Positions 54,290 to 63,994 of a stretch of DNA of 64,000 bases are shown piece by piece. Under the pieces are notes generated by a model. That model was not told where the DNA came from. It searched no databases and was given only the letters and a program-made list of their open reading frames with translations. Within the stretch, counting starts at the first letter, position 1. Each line of letters opens with the position of its first letter. The translations under genes were made by a program, and so were the position numbers. This DNA is from Campylobacter estrildidarum (GTDB lineage: Bacteria; Campylobacterota; Campylobacteria; Campylobacterales; Campylobacteraceae): the NCBI RefSeq assembly GCF_005406205.1, contig NZ_NXLZ01000003.1:62001-126000 (forward strand), written 5' to 3'.

Positions 54290-55380
54290 GATTTTTATTT
54301 TGTATTATCGCTTTTTTAATGATCGGGCAAGCCATAGAACGCCCTACTTTTGAAGATTTTGTCGCAGGTTATGAAAGAAATAAAGCTAGTATGTTTAATT
54401 ACGAGGGACTTCCTGCTTTTGTATTGAGTGAAAATTTACTGGCTGTTTTGAAACTACCTAATGCAAAATTGAACAAATATGTAAAATACGATCCTTTTTT
54501 AAATCTTTATCTTGTTCGAACTGACTTTTCACTGATTCCTACGCCTATGGGAGATGAAGAAAAATTAACTCGTAATGATTGGGTAGGAGTTTGGGATCCA
54601 AATAAACCTTATATAGGTCATATTAAATATTTAGCTCAAAACATTAATGAAAGAGATCAGCTTGATTTTAATACAAAAATAGGACTTTTAGGAACTGCTT
54701 GTTGCGAGATGATGGGTATTGCTTTAGATGATAATTCTTTTATAGGAAATCGTTATTTAAAACACTTTATGAAATATAACGATGTTTATTGGGGGGATAT
54801 AGGTGTAGATTTTGCACTAAGAGAGAATAAGATTTATGTTAATAAAATTCGTAAAAATGGTCAATTTTTAATTAATGATGAAGTGATAAGTGTAGATGGA
54901 ACCCCTGTTAAAAGCTTAAGAAAACTAAATGAAAAAATCCTTTTTGCAGATCCTGGAAGTACTCTTTATTTTCAAGTTTTAAGAGATAATGTAGATTTAA
55001 ACATTTCAACTGAAGTTTTTGCAAAAGACATAAGTATGTTTAATCTCCCAAACACTAAACCGAAAGTAAAACCAACAAATTTTAGAAGCAATTTAGGCTT
55101 AAGTGTTAATTCATCCTTGATTGTTACAAAAGTTGATCCAAAATCTAAAGCTGATTTAGCTGGATTTATGGTGGGCGATAAAATTTTACGCGTCAATAAT
55201 GCTATAGTTAAAGATTTTAAAAACTTACAGACCATACTAGCTGGAGGAAATGATTTTAATATTTTAATTCAAAGAAAAAGTTCTAAGCTGCCTTTACATA
55301 ACTTTAATGATAATTTGCTTGGCAATATCAATACAAATGGAGATGGAAATTTTCAATTTTTTATTAGGCTTAAAAAGTGA
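54286..55380 (+). CDS. pflC: Periplasmic PDZ-domain protein, PflC-like
   Basis: 364 aa. Signal peptide [18 protein letters not shown], an N-terminal protease-like beta domain lacking a catalytic triad, and two PDZ domains (around EVISVDGTPVKSLRKLNEKI and KADLAGFMVGDKILRVNNAI). Its homologue Cj1643 has been described as PflC, a component of the enlarged C. jejuni flagellar motor; I recall this but cannot check it. Overlaps ispA by 4 bp. Confidence 0.75.
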   Translation: MRFLFCIIAFLMIGQAIERPTFEDFVAGYERNKASMFNYEGLPAFVLSENLLAVLKLPNAKLNKYVKYDPFLNLYLVRTDFSLIPTPMGDEEKLTRNDWVGVWDPNKPYIGHIKYLAQNINERDQLDFNTKIGLLGTACCEMMGIALDDNSFIGNRYLKHFMKYNDVYWGDIGVDFALRENKIYVNKIRKNGQFLINDEVISVDGTPVKSLRKLNEKILFADPGSTLYFQVLRDNVDLNISTEVFAKDISMFNLPNTKPKVKPTNFRSNLGLSVNSSLIVTKVDPKSKADLAGFMVGDKILRVNNAIVKDFKNLQTILAGGNDFNILIQRKSSKLPLHNFNDNLLGNINTNGDGNFQFFIRLKK

Positions 55381-56216
55381 GAGAAATTTTTATCAAGCAT
55401 TTAAATGAACATTTGCCATATATAGAAAGTTTTCATCCTTTTTTTAACGAAGCTTTGCAAGCAATGTTAAAAGCAGGAGGAAAACATTTTCGTGCGCAAT
55501 TACTTTTAGGTGTAGTCAATTGCAAAACGCCACAGCTCATTTCAAATGCTTTAGATGCAGCCTTAGCATTAGAATTTATCCATACTTATTCTCTTATTCA
55601 TGATGATTTACCTGCTATGGATAACGCTGATTTTAGACGAGGTGCCCCTACTCTACATAAAAGCTATGATGAAACTGCAGCTATTTTAGTTGGAGATGCT
55701 TTAAACACAGAAGCTTTTTTATTATTAAGTAATTTAAATTTAAAAGAAAAGATCAAAATCAATCTAATCCGTACTTTAGCTTACAATGCGGGTATTAATG
55801 GAATGATTATAGGTCAAGCTATTGATTGTTATTTTGAAGATAAAAAACTCAAATTAGATGAACTTAAATTTTTACACATTCATAAAACTGCAAGGCTTAT
55901 AGCTGCATCTTTAAAAATGGGTTGTGAAATTTGCGAACTAAATGAAAAAGAAAGTGAAAAGATTTATAATATCGGTTTAAAATTAGGTTTGATTTTCCAA
56001 ATCAATGATGATATTATTGATGCAACTATGAGTGAAGAACAGAGTGGAAAACCCACAAATCACGATACACATAAAAATTCTTTTGTGAATTTATTAGGAC
56101 TTCAAGAAGCTATAAATTACAAAAATGATTTGATTCAAGATTGCAAAAATGATTTGATCGATTTAGATGAAAACATATCAAAAATGATTGAAAATCTTAT
56201 AACACAATATTTATAA
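55377..56216 (+). CDS. ispA: Farnesyl diphosphate synthase
   Basis: 279 aa prenyltransferase. First aspartate motif SLIHDDLPAMDNADFRRG, second QINDDIIDATM; GGKHFRAQLLLGVV binds diphosphate. GTG start at 55377 overlapping the previous gene (GTGA). Uses products of the MEP pathway that includes ispDF. Homologue Cj1644. Confidence 0.94.
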   Translation: MREIFIKHLNEHLPYIESFHPFFNEALQAMLKAGGKHFRAQLLLGVVNCKTPQLISNALDAALALEFIHTYSLIHDDLPAMDNADFRRGAPTLHKSYDETAAILVGDALNTEAFLLLSNLNLKEKIKINLIRTLAYNAGINGMIIGQAIDCYFEDKKLKLDELKFLHIHKTARLIAASLKMGCEICELNEKESEKIYNIGLKLGLIFQINDDIIDATMSEEQSGKPTNHDTHKNSFVNLLGLQEAINYKNDLIQDCKNDLIDLDENISKMIENLITQYL

Positions 56217-56225
56217 AGGTTGAAA

Positions 56226-58142
56226 ATGGATGCAAAATTTCTAAAAATTCAAGCAGATACTTTAAGATTTTTAAGTGCAGATATGATTGAAAAAGCAAAT
56301 TCTGGTCATCCTGGTGCTGCATTAGGTCTAGCTGATATTTTAAGTGTTTTAAGTTATCATTTAAAGCACAATCCTAAAAATCCAAATTGGATAAACCGCG
56401 ATAGATTAGTTTTTTCAGGTGGCCATGCTAGTGCTTTAATTTATAGTTTTTTGCATTTAAGCGGTTATGATTTAAGTTTAGATGATTTAAAAAATTTTAG
56501 ACAACTTCATTCTAAAACTCCTGGGCATCCAGAAATCACAACACCAGGTATTGAAATTGCAACGGGTCCTTTAGGACAGGGTGTGGCAAACGCTGTTGGG
56601 TTTGCTATGGCTGCTAAAAAAGCCAAAAAAATGCTTGGAGAAGATCTTATTGATCATAAAGTATATTGTCTTTGTGGTGATGGAGATTTACAAGAAGGAA
56701 TTTCTTATGAAGCTTGTTCTTTAGCAGGACTTCATAAACTAGATAATTTAATACTCATTTATGATAGCAATAATATCTCTATAGAAGGAGATGTAGGTCT
56801 TGCCTTTAATGAAGATGTTGCCTTGCGTTTTAAATCTCAAGGTTTTGAAGTTCAAGATATCGATGGACACAATTTTGAAGAGATTGATAAAGCTTTAAAA
56901 AAAGCAAAAAATTCTAAACAACCAAGCCTTATTATTGCAAAAACAACCATTGCTAAAGGTGCTGGAAAGCTCGAAGGAAGCCATAAAAGCCATGGTGCAC
57001 CCTTAGGAGAAGATATTGTAAAAGAAGCTAAAGAAAAAATAGGTTTTGATAAAAATTTAACCTTTCAAATTCCACCAGAAGCAAAAATTCGCTTTGAAAG
57101 TGCTATAGAACTTGGGGATTTAGAAGAAGCGAGATGGAAAGAAAAACTTAAAAATTCAGAAAAAAAAGAACTCTTAGAAAAGCTTTTAAAGCCTGATTTT
57201 AGTAAAATACAATATCCCGATTTTAAAGGCAAAGATCTTGCCACAAGAGACAGTAATGGCGAAATTTTAAATATTTTAGCTAAAAATTTAGAAGGCTTTT
57301 TAGGCGGAAGTGCGGATTTAGGTCCTTCAAATAAAACAGAACTTCACGAAATGGGAGATTTTGTAGAAGGAAAAAATATCCATTTTGGCATAAGAGAACA
57401 TGCAATGGCAGCTATTAATAATGCCTTTGCGCGCTATGGCTTATTTTTACCTTTTTCAGCAACTTTTTTTATATTTAGTGAATACCTAAAACCTGCTGCT
57501 AGAATTGCAGCTTTAATGAAAATCAAACATTTCTTTATTTTCTCTCATGATAGTATTGGAGTGGGAGAAGATGGTCCTACGCATCAACCTATCGAACAAT
57601 TAAGTATTTTTAGAGCTATGCCTAATTTCTTGACTTTTAGACCTGCAGATGGGATTGAAAATGTTAAAGCTTGGAAAATAGCTCTAAACGCAGACATACC
57701 AAGTGCTTTTGTGCTTTCACGTCAAAAACTAAAAGCTTTAAGTGAACCAGTCTTTGGGGATGTTAAAAATGGAGCTTATTTGCTAAAAGAAAACACCAAT
57801 CCTAAATTTACTCTACTTGCTAGCGGTAGCGAAGTTTCACTTTGCTTAGATGTTGCCAATGAACTTGCAAAACAAAATATTGCCTGCAATGTCGCTTCGA
57901 TGCCTTGCTTTGAACTTTTTGATCAGCAAGAAAATGATTACAAAAAAAGAATTTTGCAAGGAGAAGTTATAGGGGTTGAAGCAGCAAATTCTAATGAACT
58001 TTATAAATTTTGTCATAGAGTTTATGGTATTGAAAGTTTTGGAGAGAGTGGAAAAGAAAAAGATGTATTTGAATACTTTGGCTTTAGCACTTCTAAACTT
58101 TTAAATTTTATACTTGAAAAACAAAATGGATGCAAATTTTAA
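56226..58142 (+). CDS. tkt: Transketolase
   Basis: 638 aa thiamine-diphosphate enzyme of the pentose phosphate pathway. SGHPGAALGLADIL and FSGGHASALIYSFLH at the N-terminus, TPP motif CGDGDLQEGISYEACSLAG...YDSNN, IREHAMAAINNAFARYG in the pyrimidine domain. ATG 56226 has AAAGG at good distance; an upstream TTG is less likely. Homologue Cj1645. Confidence 0.94.
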   Translation: MDAKFLKIQADTLRFLSADMIEKANSGHPGAALGLADILSVLSYHLKHNPKNPNWINRDRLVFSGGHASALIYSFLHLSGYDLSLDDLKNFRQLHSKTPGHPEITTPGIEIATGPLGQGVANAVGFAMAAKKAKKMLGEDLIDHKVYCLCGDGDLQEGISYEACSLAGLHKLDNLILIYDSNNISIEGDVGLAFNEDVALRFKSQGFEVQDIDGHNFEEIDKALKKAKNSKQPSLIIAKTTIAKGAGKLEGSHKSHGAPLGEDIVKEAKEKIGFDKNLTFQIPPEAKIRFESAIELGDLEEARWKEKLKNSEKKELLEKLLKPDFSKIQYPDFKGKDLATRDSNGEILNILAKNLEGFLGGSADLGPSNKTELHEMGDFVEGKNIHFGIREHAMAAINNAFARYGLFLPFSATFFIFSEYLKPAARIAALMKIKHFFIFSHDSIGVGEDGPTHQPIEQLSIFRAMPNFLTFRPADGIENVKAWKIALNADIPSAFVLSRQKLKALSEPVFGDVKNGAYLLKENTNPKFTLLASGSEVSLCLDVANELAKQNIACNVASMPCFELFDQQENDYKKRILQGEVIGVEAANSNELYKFCHRVYGIESFGESGKEKDVFEYFGFSTSKLLNFILEKQNGCKF

Positions 58143-59238
58143 ATTTCAAAAAGATAAATTATTGATTTTTGGAATTTGGGATAAAACAAGTGTTGCAAAA
58201 TTAAAGATCCACAATTTTTTATCTCAAATTTCAAATGCAAACTATATTTTTGACTTTAGTAATTTAGAAAAAATTGATATGGCTGGAGTGAGATTTTTTT
58301 TAGCTTTAGAATTTGATCTTAAAAAAAATAATATTACAATATCAAAGCAAGGTTTAAACTCGCGTTTTCAAAAACTATTCCAACTTTGTGAAAAAAACTA
58401 TCAAAGAATAGATAATAATGTGCAAAAAAATAAGATCAGCTTTAAAGAATTATTTACATCTTTAGGGATACTAATTATCAACTTTTTAATAATTTTAAGA
58501 GATTTTATCAATTTTATAGGTGCTTTTTTCATCAGCCTTTTGCTGTGTTTTAAAAATCCTAAAAATTTCCGCTTCGTATCTTTTTTATATCATATAGAAA
58601 ATTCAGCATTTAACGCTTTACCTATTGTCATTTTAACTGCTTTTTTAATAGGAGTTGTTCTTGCTTATCAAGCAGCTTACCAATTGGCACAATTTGGGGC
58701 TAATATTTTTATTGTTGATCTAATAGGAATTTCAGCCACTAGAGAACTTGCTCCTTTGATCACAGCTATTATAATAGCTGGAAGAAGTGCGAGTTCTTAC
58801 ACGGCACAAATTGGAGTGATGAAAATAACAGATGAAATCGCTGCAATGAATACAATGGGCTTTAGATCTTTTGATTTTATCATTATCCCTCGTGTTATAG
58901 CCTTGATCATTTCTATGCCCTTAATAGTCGCTCTAAGCGATGCTATAAGTATTTTAGGTGGAATGATAGTTGCAAAAATAAACCTTGATATTTCTTTTTC
59001 AGAATTTATAAGACGCTTTAAAGAAGCAGTCGAATTAAAGCATATCATCATAGGTCTTGCAAAAGCTCCGATGTTTGGATTTTTAATAGGTTCAATTGCC
59101 TGTTTTAATGGTTTTAAGGTAAAAAATACCACACAAAGCATAGGAATTTATACCACAAAAAGTGTTGTAAGTACTATTTTTTGGGTGATAGCATTTGATG
59201 CTTTATTTTCGATTATTTTAACTATGGCCGGAATTTGA
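58126..59238 (+). CDS. iamB: Lipid-transport permease with fused STAS domain (MlaB-MlaE)
   Basis: 370 aa. Residues 1-95 look like a STAS/MlaB domain (YIFDFSNLEKIDMAGVRFFL), followed by the MlaE permease (PIVILTAFLIGVVLAYQAAY, SATRELAPLITAIIIAGRSA, GVMKITDEIAAMNTMGFRSF). In E. coli MlaB and MlaE are separate. With the next two genes it forms an MCE-type phospholipid transporter. ATG 58126 overlaps the tkt end by 17 bp. Homologue Cj1646 (iamB). Confidence 0.9.
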   Translation: MDANFKFQKDKLLIFGIWDKTSVAKLKIHNFLSQISNANYIFDFSNLEKIDMAGVRFFLALEFDLKKNNITISKQGLNSRFQKLFQLCEKNYQRIDNNVQKNKISFKELFTSLGILIINFLIILRDFINFIGAFFISLLLCFKNPKNFRFVSFLYHIENSAFNALPIVILTAFLIGVVLAYQAAYQLAQFGANIFIVDLIGISATRELAPLITAIIIAGRSASSYTAQIGVMKITDEIAAMNTMGFRSFDFIIIPRVIALIISMPLIVALSDAISILGGMIVAKINLDISFSEFIRRFKEAVELKHIIIGLAKAPMFGFLIGSIACFNGFKVKNTTQSIGIYTTKSVVSTIFWVIAFDALFSIILTMAGI

Positions 59239-59960
59239 TGGTTATTAAAGCACATAATATCACGACCAAATTTGATCAAAAAATAATCCACAATAAAATC
59301 AATTTTGAAGTTAAAGAAAATGAAATTTTTGGCATTTTGGGTGGAAGCGGGAGTGGCAAATCCGTTTTACTCAAACAAATGTTACTTTTAGAACACTTTG
59401 ATGAAGGAGAGTATGAAATTTTAGGCTTTAAGCTTAAAAATATCAGTGAAAAAAATGCTTTAAATTTACAAAAACAATGGGGAGTGGTTTTTCAATTTGC
59501 TGCTCTTTTTAGTTTTTTAAATGTTTATGAAAATATAGCTATCCCTTTAAAAGAATACACTCAATTGGATGAAATTTCCATCAAAGAATTAGTTCTTATG
59601 AAGCTTAAAATGGTTGGATTAAATGAAAGTGTTTTAAGGCAATTTCCAAGCCAACTAAGCGGAGGAATGCAAAAAAGAGTGGCCATTGCAAGAGCTTTAG
59701 CCTTAGATAGCAAATTGCTTTTTCTTGATGAACCTACTTCAGGTTTAGATCCACATAGTAGCCGAGAATTTGATGAGCTTATTTTAGAATTACAACAAAT
59801 TTTTAATCTTAGCATTGTATTGGTAACTCATGATAAAGACAGTATGAAAACCTTGCTTGATCGTTTTATCATTTTAGAAAATAAAAAAGTGGGATTTTAT
59901 GGGACTTATGAGGAACTTAAAATGCAAAATGAAAAACTTTTAAAAAGATTTATGGAGTAA
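59238..59960 (+). CDS. iamA: Lipid-transport ATPase (MlaF)
   Basis: 240 aa. Walker A GILGGSGSGKSVLLKQML, signature PSQLSGGMQKRVAIARALA, Walker B LLFLDEPTSGLDPHSSREFD, switch His VTHDKDS. Start ATG overlaps the permease stop (TGATG). Homologue Cj1647 (iamA). Confidence 0.94.
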   Translation: MVIKAHNITTKFDQKIIHNKINFEVKENEIFGILGGSGSGKSVLLKQMLLLEHFDEGEYEILGFKLKNISEKNALNLQKQWGVVFQFAALFSFLNVYENIAIPLKEYTQLDEISIKELVLMKLKMVGLNESVLRQFPSQLSGGMQKRVAIARALALDSKLLFLDEPTSGLDPHSSREFDELILELQQIFNLSIVLVTHDKDSMKTLLDRFIILENKKVGFYGTYEELKMQNEKLLKRFME

Positions 59961-59962
59961 AA

Positions 59963-60847
59963 GTGGAAAATAGAGCTAATTACTTTTTTGTAGGGATTTT
60001 TGTCTTTGGATTGTTTTTTGCTAGTTTGGCATTTATACTTTGGCTTGGAGGATATGCTAAGGATGAAAGCTTTGAATATTATGAAATTCAAACGCAAGAA
60101 TCTGTAGCCGGCCTTGGCATTAAAGCGCCAGTAAGACTTTTAGGTGTAGAAGTTGGAAGCGTAGAAAATATTAGCATTAATACACAGCAAGATTTAGGAG
60201 TTGAAATACTGATTAAAGTAAAAAAAGATACTCCTATAAAACAAGATACTTTCGCAACTTTGCAATTACAAGGAATTACGGGGCTTAAATTTGTTCAATT
60301 GCAAGGTGGAAGTAAAGATAGTCCAAAATTAATCAGTAAAAACAAAAATAAACCGCCTATAATCCAATTTAAAGAAAGTTTTTTTACCGCCATAGATAAA
60401 CAAAGCGAACATATTTTTTCTTTAGTTAAAACAGCAGATGATAAAACCAAAGAACTTTTAAGTAAGCAAAATTTAAAAAATTTAGAACTCATTTTAAAAA
60501 ATTTAGCCCAAGTTAGCATTAACCTTAATCAAAACTCACAAAAAATGAGTCAAAATATTACAAATGCAAGTTTTAAATTAGGACAAATGGCAGATAATAT
60601 AAGTCTTGCGGCTAAAAATTTTAATGAAATTTTAAAAAGCATTAAAGAAGGGGCAATTGCTTTAAATTCTTTTGCCAAAAAAGCCAATTTAAAAATGGAC
60701 TCTTATGATGAAGATATTGAACAAAATTTAGGACTCTTAAAAAAAGTTTTATTAGAAAGCGAACTTTTAATTAAAAATCTACAAAAAAGCCCATCTGATC
60801 TTTTATTTAAACAAGAAAAACCTCAACTAGGACCTGGAGAAAGATAA
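59963..60847 (+). CDS. MCE-domain lipid-binding protein (MlaD)
   Basis: 294 aa, GTG start. N-terminal anchor FFVGIFVFGLFFASLAFILW, then the MCE domain (VAGLGIKAPVRLLGVEVGSV, TFATLQLQGITGLKFVQLQG) and a coiled-coil tail to about residue 250. It carries phospholipids in the periplasm. Homologue Cj1648. Confidence 0.92.
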   Translation: MENRANYFFVGIFVFGLFFASLAFILWLGGYAKDESFEYYEIQTQESVAGLGIKAPVRLLGVEVGSVENISINTQQDLGVEILIKVKKDTPIKQDTFATLQLQGITGLKFVQLQGGSKDSPKLISKNKNKPPIIQFKESFFTAIDKQSEHIFSLVKTADDKTKELLSKQNLKNLELILKNLAQVSINLNQNSQKMSQNITNASFKLGQMADNISLAAKNFNEILKSIKEGAIALNSFAKKANLKMDSYDEDIEQNLGLLKKVLLESELLIKNLQKSPSDLLFKQEKPQLGPGER

Positions 60848-61440
60848 TGAAAAAGTATTTATATATATTTATTTTAAGTTTTATTTTTTATGGATGTTCC
60901 ATTAATAGTCAAGTTGATAAAACTCAAATGTTTATTTTAAAAAACAATGAAATTCCATCTAATATTGTTTTTAAAAAAATAGATAAAATTTTAAAAATTA
61001 AAAATGCTTATTTACCCTTATATCTTAATTCAAAATCAATTATATATATAGAAAATAATATGGGCAATTCTTATGCTTATTATTTTTGGGCGGATTTGCC
61101 AAGCAATTTTTATCAATCTTTGCTTTTATCCAAACTAGAACAAGCTAAAATATTCAAAGCTGTGATTTTTAAAGAAAGCTCTTTAGAGTCTGATTATATT
61201 CTTGAAAGTAGAATTGAATCTTTTGAACAGATTATTAAACTTGAGCAAAATTATGCAAAGATTACAATCAGCGTGAATTTAATTGACGCAAAAGAAAATA
61301 AAACCATTTCTCATCGTCTTTTTAGCACCAAACAAAATATTGATGAAAAAGATATTCAAGGTGTTTATAAAGCCTTTGACAAAGGTCTAAATTCTTTAAC
61401 CAAAGATATTGTTTTATGGATCAATTCTAATATAAATTAA
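60847..61440 (+). CDS. ABC-type transport auxiliary lipoprotein (PqiC-like)
   Basis: 197 aa. Lipoprotein signal MKKYLYIFILSFIFYGCSIN with lipobox FYGC. The mature fold suits the PqiC/DUF330 auxiliary-component group, in keeping with its place after mlaD. Probably an outer-membrane partner of the lipid transporter. Homologue Cj1649. Starts at the last base of the mlaD gene. Confidence 0.82.
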   Translation: MKKYLYIFILSFIFYGCSINSQVDKTQMFILKNNEIPSNIVFKKIDKILKIKNAYLPLYLNSKSIIYIENNMGNSYAYYFWADLPSNFYQSLLLSKLEQAKIFKAVIFKESSLESDYILESRIESFEQIIKLEQNYAKITISVNLIDAKENKTISHRLFSTKQNIDEKDIQGVYKAFDKGLNSLTKDIVLWINSNIN

Positions 61441-61445
61441 AAAAT

Positions 61446-61463
61446 AGGAACACTTTTTGCTTT
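61446..61463 (+). promoter_or_regulatory. Sigma54 (RpoN) promoter
   Basis: AGGAACACTTTTTGCTTT contains -24 GG (61447-61448) and -12 GC (61459-61460) with exactly ten bases between, matching the C. jejuni RpoN pattern GGAAC-N6-TTGCTT closely. Transcription would start near 61472, about 29 bases before the ATG of the next gene. Confidence 0.85.
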
Positions 61464-61500
61464 AATAAAATTTAGTAATAATTTTTTGAAAGGCAAAAAA

Positions 61501-62001
61501 ATGAAAAATGAATTAGATGTATTAAAAAAACATTTGGGAGAAGTGGAAGGAGTTGGCGAATTTAAGGCCAATCAAATTTGCTCTCAAATAAATGATGCTA
61601 ATGATTTTATTGGTGCTTTACAAATACTTGAACTCTCGCTTAAAAAAATTGAACAAAGCATTACTCAAAGACTTGATGAAAAAATCGATGATTTACAAAA
61701 ACGCACTCTAGATGCAACCACTTCGCAACTTATCCAAAATTGTTCTTTCATGGGAACTGCACTTTTTGGAAATATTTTTAACGTATATGTTGGCAAAAAA
61801 CTTTTTGAATTTGAAATTTCAAATCCTCTTTTAATCTTAGAAAAAGCTGGATATGAAGGAGTTTTAGCATATATTCAAGATAAAAGAGATGAAATAAAAA
61901 ATATTTTAGCTGATCTAGCCAATGCTATTGTTATGGGTCAAAGTATAGATAACACTGGAATGTATAATTCAACTACAGATTTTAAAAATCTTTTTAGATA
62001 A
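61501..62001 (+). CDS. Sigma54-driven conserved protein (Cj1650-like)
   Basis: 166 aa from ATG 61501, which follows GAAAGG; an in-frame start 15 bases earlier is less likely. No signal peptide; helical, with HLGEVEGVGEFKANQICSQI and a possible hydrophobic segment TSQLIQNCSFMGTALFGNIF. The RpoN promoter ties it to the flagellar regulon of Campylobacter, but no known flagellar domain is visible. Function unknown. Confidence 0.8.
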   Translation: MKNELDVLKKHLGEVEGVGEFKANQICSQINDANDFIGALQILELSLKKIEQSITQRLDEKIDDLQKRTLDATTSQLIQNCSFMGTALFGNIFNVYVGKKLFEFEISNPLLILEKAGYEGVLAYIQDKRDEIKNILADLANAIVMGQSIDNTGMYNSTTDFKNLFR

Positions 62002-62012
62002 TAAAAGCTGTT

Positions 62013-62771
62013 TCATAAAGCAGAAAGAATATCTGCTCGCCCATTAATAACCGCTACGCAATGTTCATAATGTGCAGTGTTTAACTCATCAGCACTGCCC
62101 GCATCCCATTTTCCATTAAAATGCTTTGGAGTGCCATCTTTTTGGCATATCATAGGTTCTATGCAAAAAACCATTCCATTTTTTATCTTAGGTCCGCTTT
62201 TTGCATTAGCTCCCTTTTCTAAATAATTTAAAATTTCAGGCTCCCCGTGAGGTTTCCGACCTATTCCATGTCCGCAATACCCACGCAATGGAACAAAACC
62301 TCTTGAAGTAATAAATTCACCCAACGCAGCCGAAAGCTCCTTAAAACGCATTCCATCTTTAATAATATCAATTGCATAATACAAAGCATCTTTAGCACAA
62401 GCAATCAAAGCTTCATCCTTAGAAGAAATTTTACCAATAGCAATAGTTCTAGCAGCATCTCCATAATACCCATCAAGCATTGCGCCGACATCTATGCCTA
62501 AAATATCGCCTTCTTTGAGAATTTTATCATCAGGAATTCCATGGATGCAAACTTGATTTAAAGAAGTACAAATTGCACCTGGAAAGCCATAAAGTCCTTT
62601 AAAAGAAGGTTTGGCACCCAAGCTTAATATATGCTCTTCTGCCATTTGATCAATTTGTTTTAAACTCATTCCAATTTTTATTTCTTTTTCTAGAAAATCC
62701 AAAGTTTTTGCAACGATTTGATTTGCGTTTCTAAGTTTTTCTATTTCGGCAGGTTTTTTTAATTCTATCAT
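62013..62771 (-). CDS. map: Methionine aminopeptidase
   Basis: 252 aa type Ia enzyme. Metal ligands: IGIDVGAMLDGYYGDAARTI (two Asp), GYCGHGIGRKPHGEPEILNY (His), MVFCIEPMI (Glu) and the final Glu in NTAHYEHCVAVI. Removes the initiator Met. 9 bp downstream of murI in an operon with the NlpC/P60 gene. Confidence 0.96.
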   Translation of the reverse strand: MIELKKPAEIEKLRNANQIVAKTLDFLEKEIKIGMSLKQIDQMAEEHILSLGAKPSFKGLYGFPGAICTSLNQVCIHGIPDDKILKEGDILGIDVGAMLDGYYGDAARTIAIGKISSKDEALIACAKDALYYAIDIIKDGMRFKELSAALGEFITSRGFVPLRGYCGHGIGRKPHGEPEILNYLEKGANAKSGPKIKNGMVFCIEPMICQKDGTPKHFNGKWDAGSADELNTAHYEHCVAVINGRADILSAL

Positions 62772-62780
62772 GATTTATCC

Positions 62781-63524
62781 TTATAAATTTAACCAAATTT
62801 TAGCAGTATTTTTTAAAGATTGCACATCACTTGAAGCATAAAAATGCAAAAGAGCTTTATCTTTTTTATAAATTAATTTTTCTTTTTCTTTCAAAAAATC
62901 AACTATAGCATCACCTGAATGGATTAATTTTGTATTTTGACCAAAATAATTACTCAAAGATTTCATTAAAAAAGGAAAATGAGTACAAGCAAGAATTAAA
63001 GCATCGGGAGTTTGAACTTTTTCAAAATAATATTTCATAGCACTTTGTAAAAATTCTCCCTCAAAAATACCCTCTTCAACCATAGGAACAAAAAGTCCAG
63101 TCGCTAAAGCTTCAATATTAGTAAAACCTTGTTCGATTAGACGTTTTTGATATTCTTGTGAATTTATAGTCGCTTTTGTAGCAATTACTAAAATTTTCTC
63201 ATCTTTATACTTGAGTGCTTTTTTTGTTGCTTCAACTCCAGCATCTATAACTCCATATATGGGAATATTAGCATTCTTTTGTAATACATCTAAAGCATAA
63301 GCACTTGCAGTATTACAAGCTATTATAAGCATTTCAATTTGAAATTTTTTAAAAAATTCCAACGCTTCCAAACAAAACTTAATAATTGTATCCTTATCTT
63401 TCACTCCATAAGGAACTCTCGCAGTATCTCCATAATAAATTATTTCATCAAATAAATTTGCCTCATAAAGAGATTTTAAGACGCTAAGTCCTCCTACGCC
63501 ACTATCAAAAACACCGATTTTCAT
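62781..63524 (-). CDS. murI: Glutamate racemase
   Basis: 247 aa. Catalytic cysteines in IIACNTASAYAL and LILACTHFPFL; N-terminal IGVFDSGVGGLSVLKSLYEA. Makes D-glutamate for peptidoglycan. Overlaps the NlpC/P60 gene by 4 bp. Homologue Cj1652c. Confidence 0.96.
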   Translation of the reverse strand: MKIGVFDSGVGGLSVLKSLYEANLFDEIIYYGDTARVPYGVKDKDTIIKFCLEALEFFKKFQIEMLIIACNTASAYALDVLQKNANIPIYGVIDAGVEATKKALKYKDEKILVIATKATINSQEYQKRLIEQGFTNIEALATGLFVPMVEEGIFEGEFLQSAMKYYFEKVQTPDALILACTHFPFLMKSLSNYFGQNTKLIHSGDAIVDFLKEKEKLIYKKDKALLHFYASSDVQSLKNTAKIWLNL

Positions 63525-63994
63525 CTTATATATCTTCTAGCACCTATATAACGTGATTTCCAATAAGAATTACTCAAGCTAACCTCCTTAACTCCACCTT
63601 TAGAAGAAAGGTGTATAAATTTTCCTCTACTTGTATAAATTCCAACATGCATACCATTTGGCCCTCTACCTGTTTTAAAAAAAACCAAATCTCCAGTTTT
63701 TAAATTTGACTTAGAAACTCTTATACCTGAATTTAATTGAGTGGTAGTTGTTCTTGGAATTCTTGTATTTAATTCTAATAAAGCTTTTTGAGTAAAGCCT
63801 GAACAATCCGCACCTCTTTTTGTAGTACCTCCTAAAACATAAGGAGTTCTTCTCCATTCATAAGCAATTGATTTTAGTTTAGATTCTGCGTTTGAGGAAT
63901 GATAATTTGTTTTTCCCATAAAAGCAAAATTAGGATAAAAGCTACATCCAGTAATAAAAAATAAGGTCAAAAAAATAAAAAAAATTTGTATCAT
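63521..63994 (-). CDS. NlpC/P60 family lipoprotein
   Basis: 157 aa with lipoprotein signal FIFLTLFFITGCSFYPN. The papain-like NlpC/P60 domain shows catalytic Cys in KRGADCSGFTQKALLELN, His in PNGMHVGIYTSRGKFIHLSS and a third polar residue downstream. Likely cleaves peptidoglycan peptides at the envelope. The ATG at 63994 is a few bases from the window end, so an upstream start cannot be excluded. Homologue Cj1653c. Confidence 0.88.
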   Translation of the reverse strand: MIQIFFIFLTLFFITGCSFYPNFAFMGKTNYHSSNAESKLKSIAYEWRRTPYVLGGTTKRGADCSGFTQKALLELNTRIPRTTTTQLNSGIRVSKSNLKTGDLVFFKTGRGPNGMHVGIYTSRGKFIHLSSKGGVKEVSLSNSYWKSRYIGARRYIR

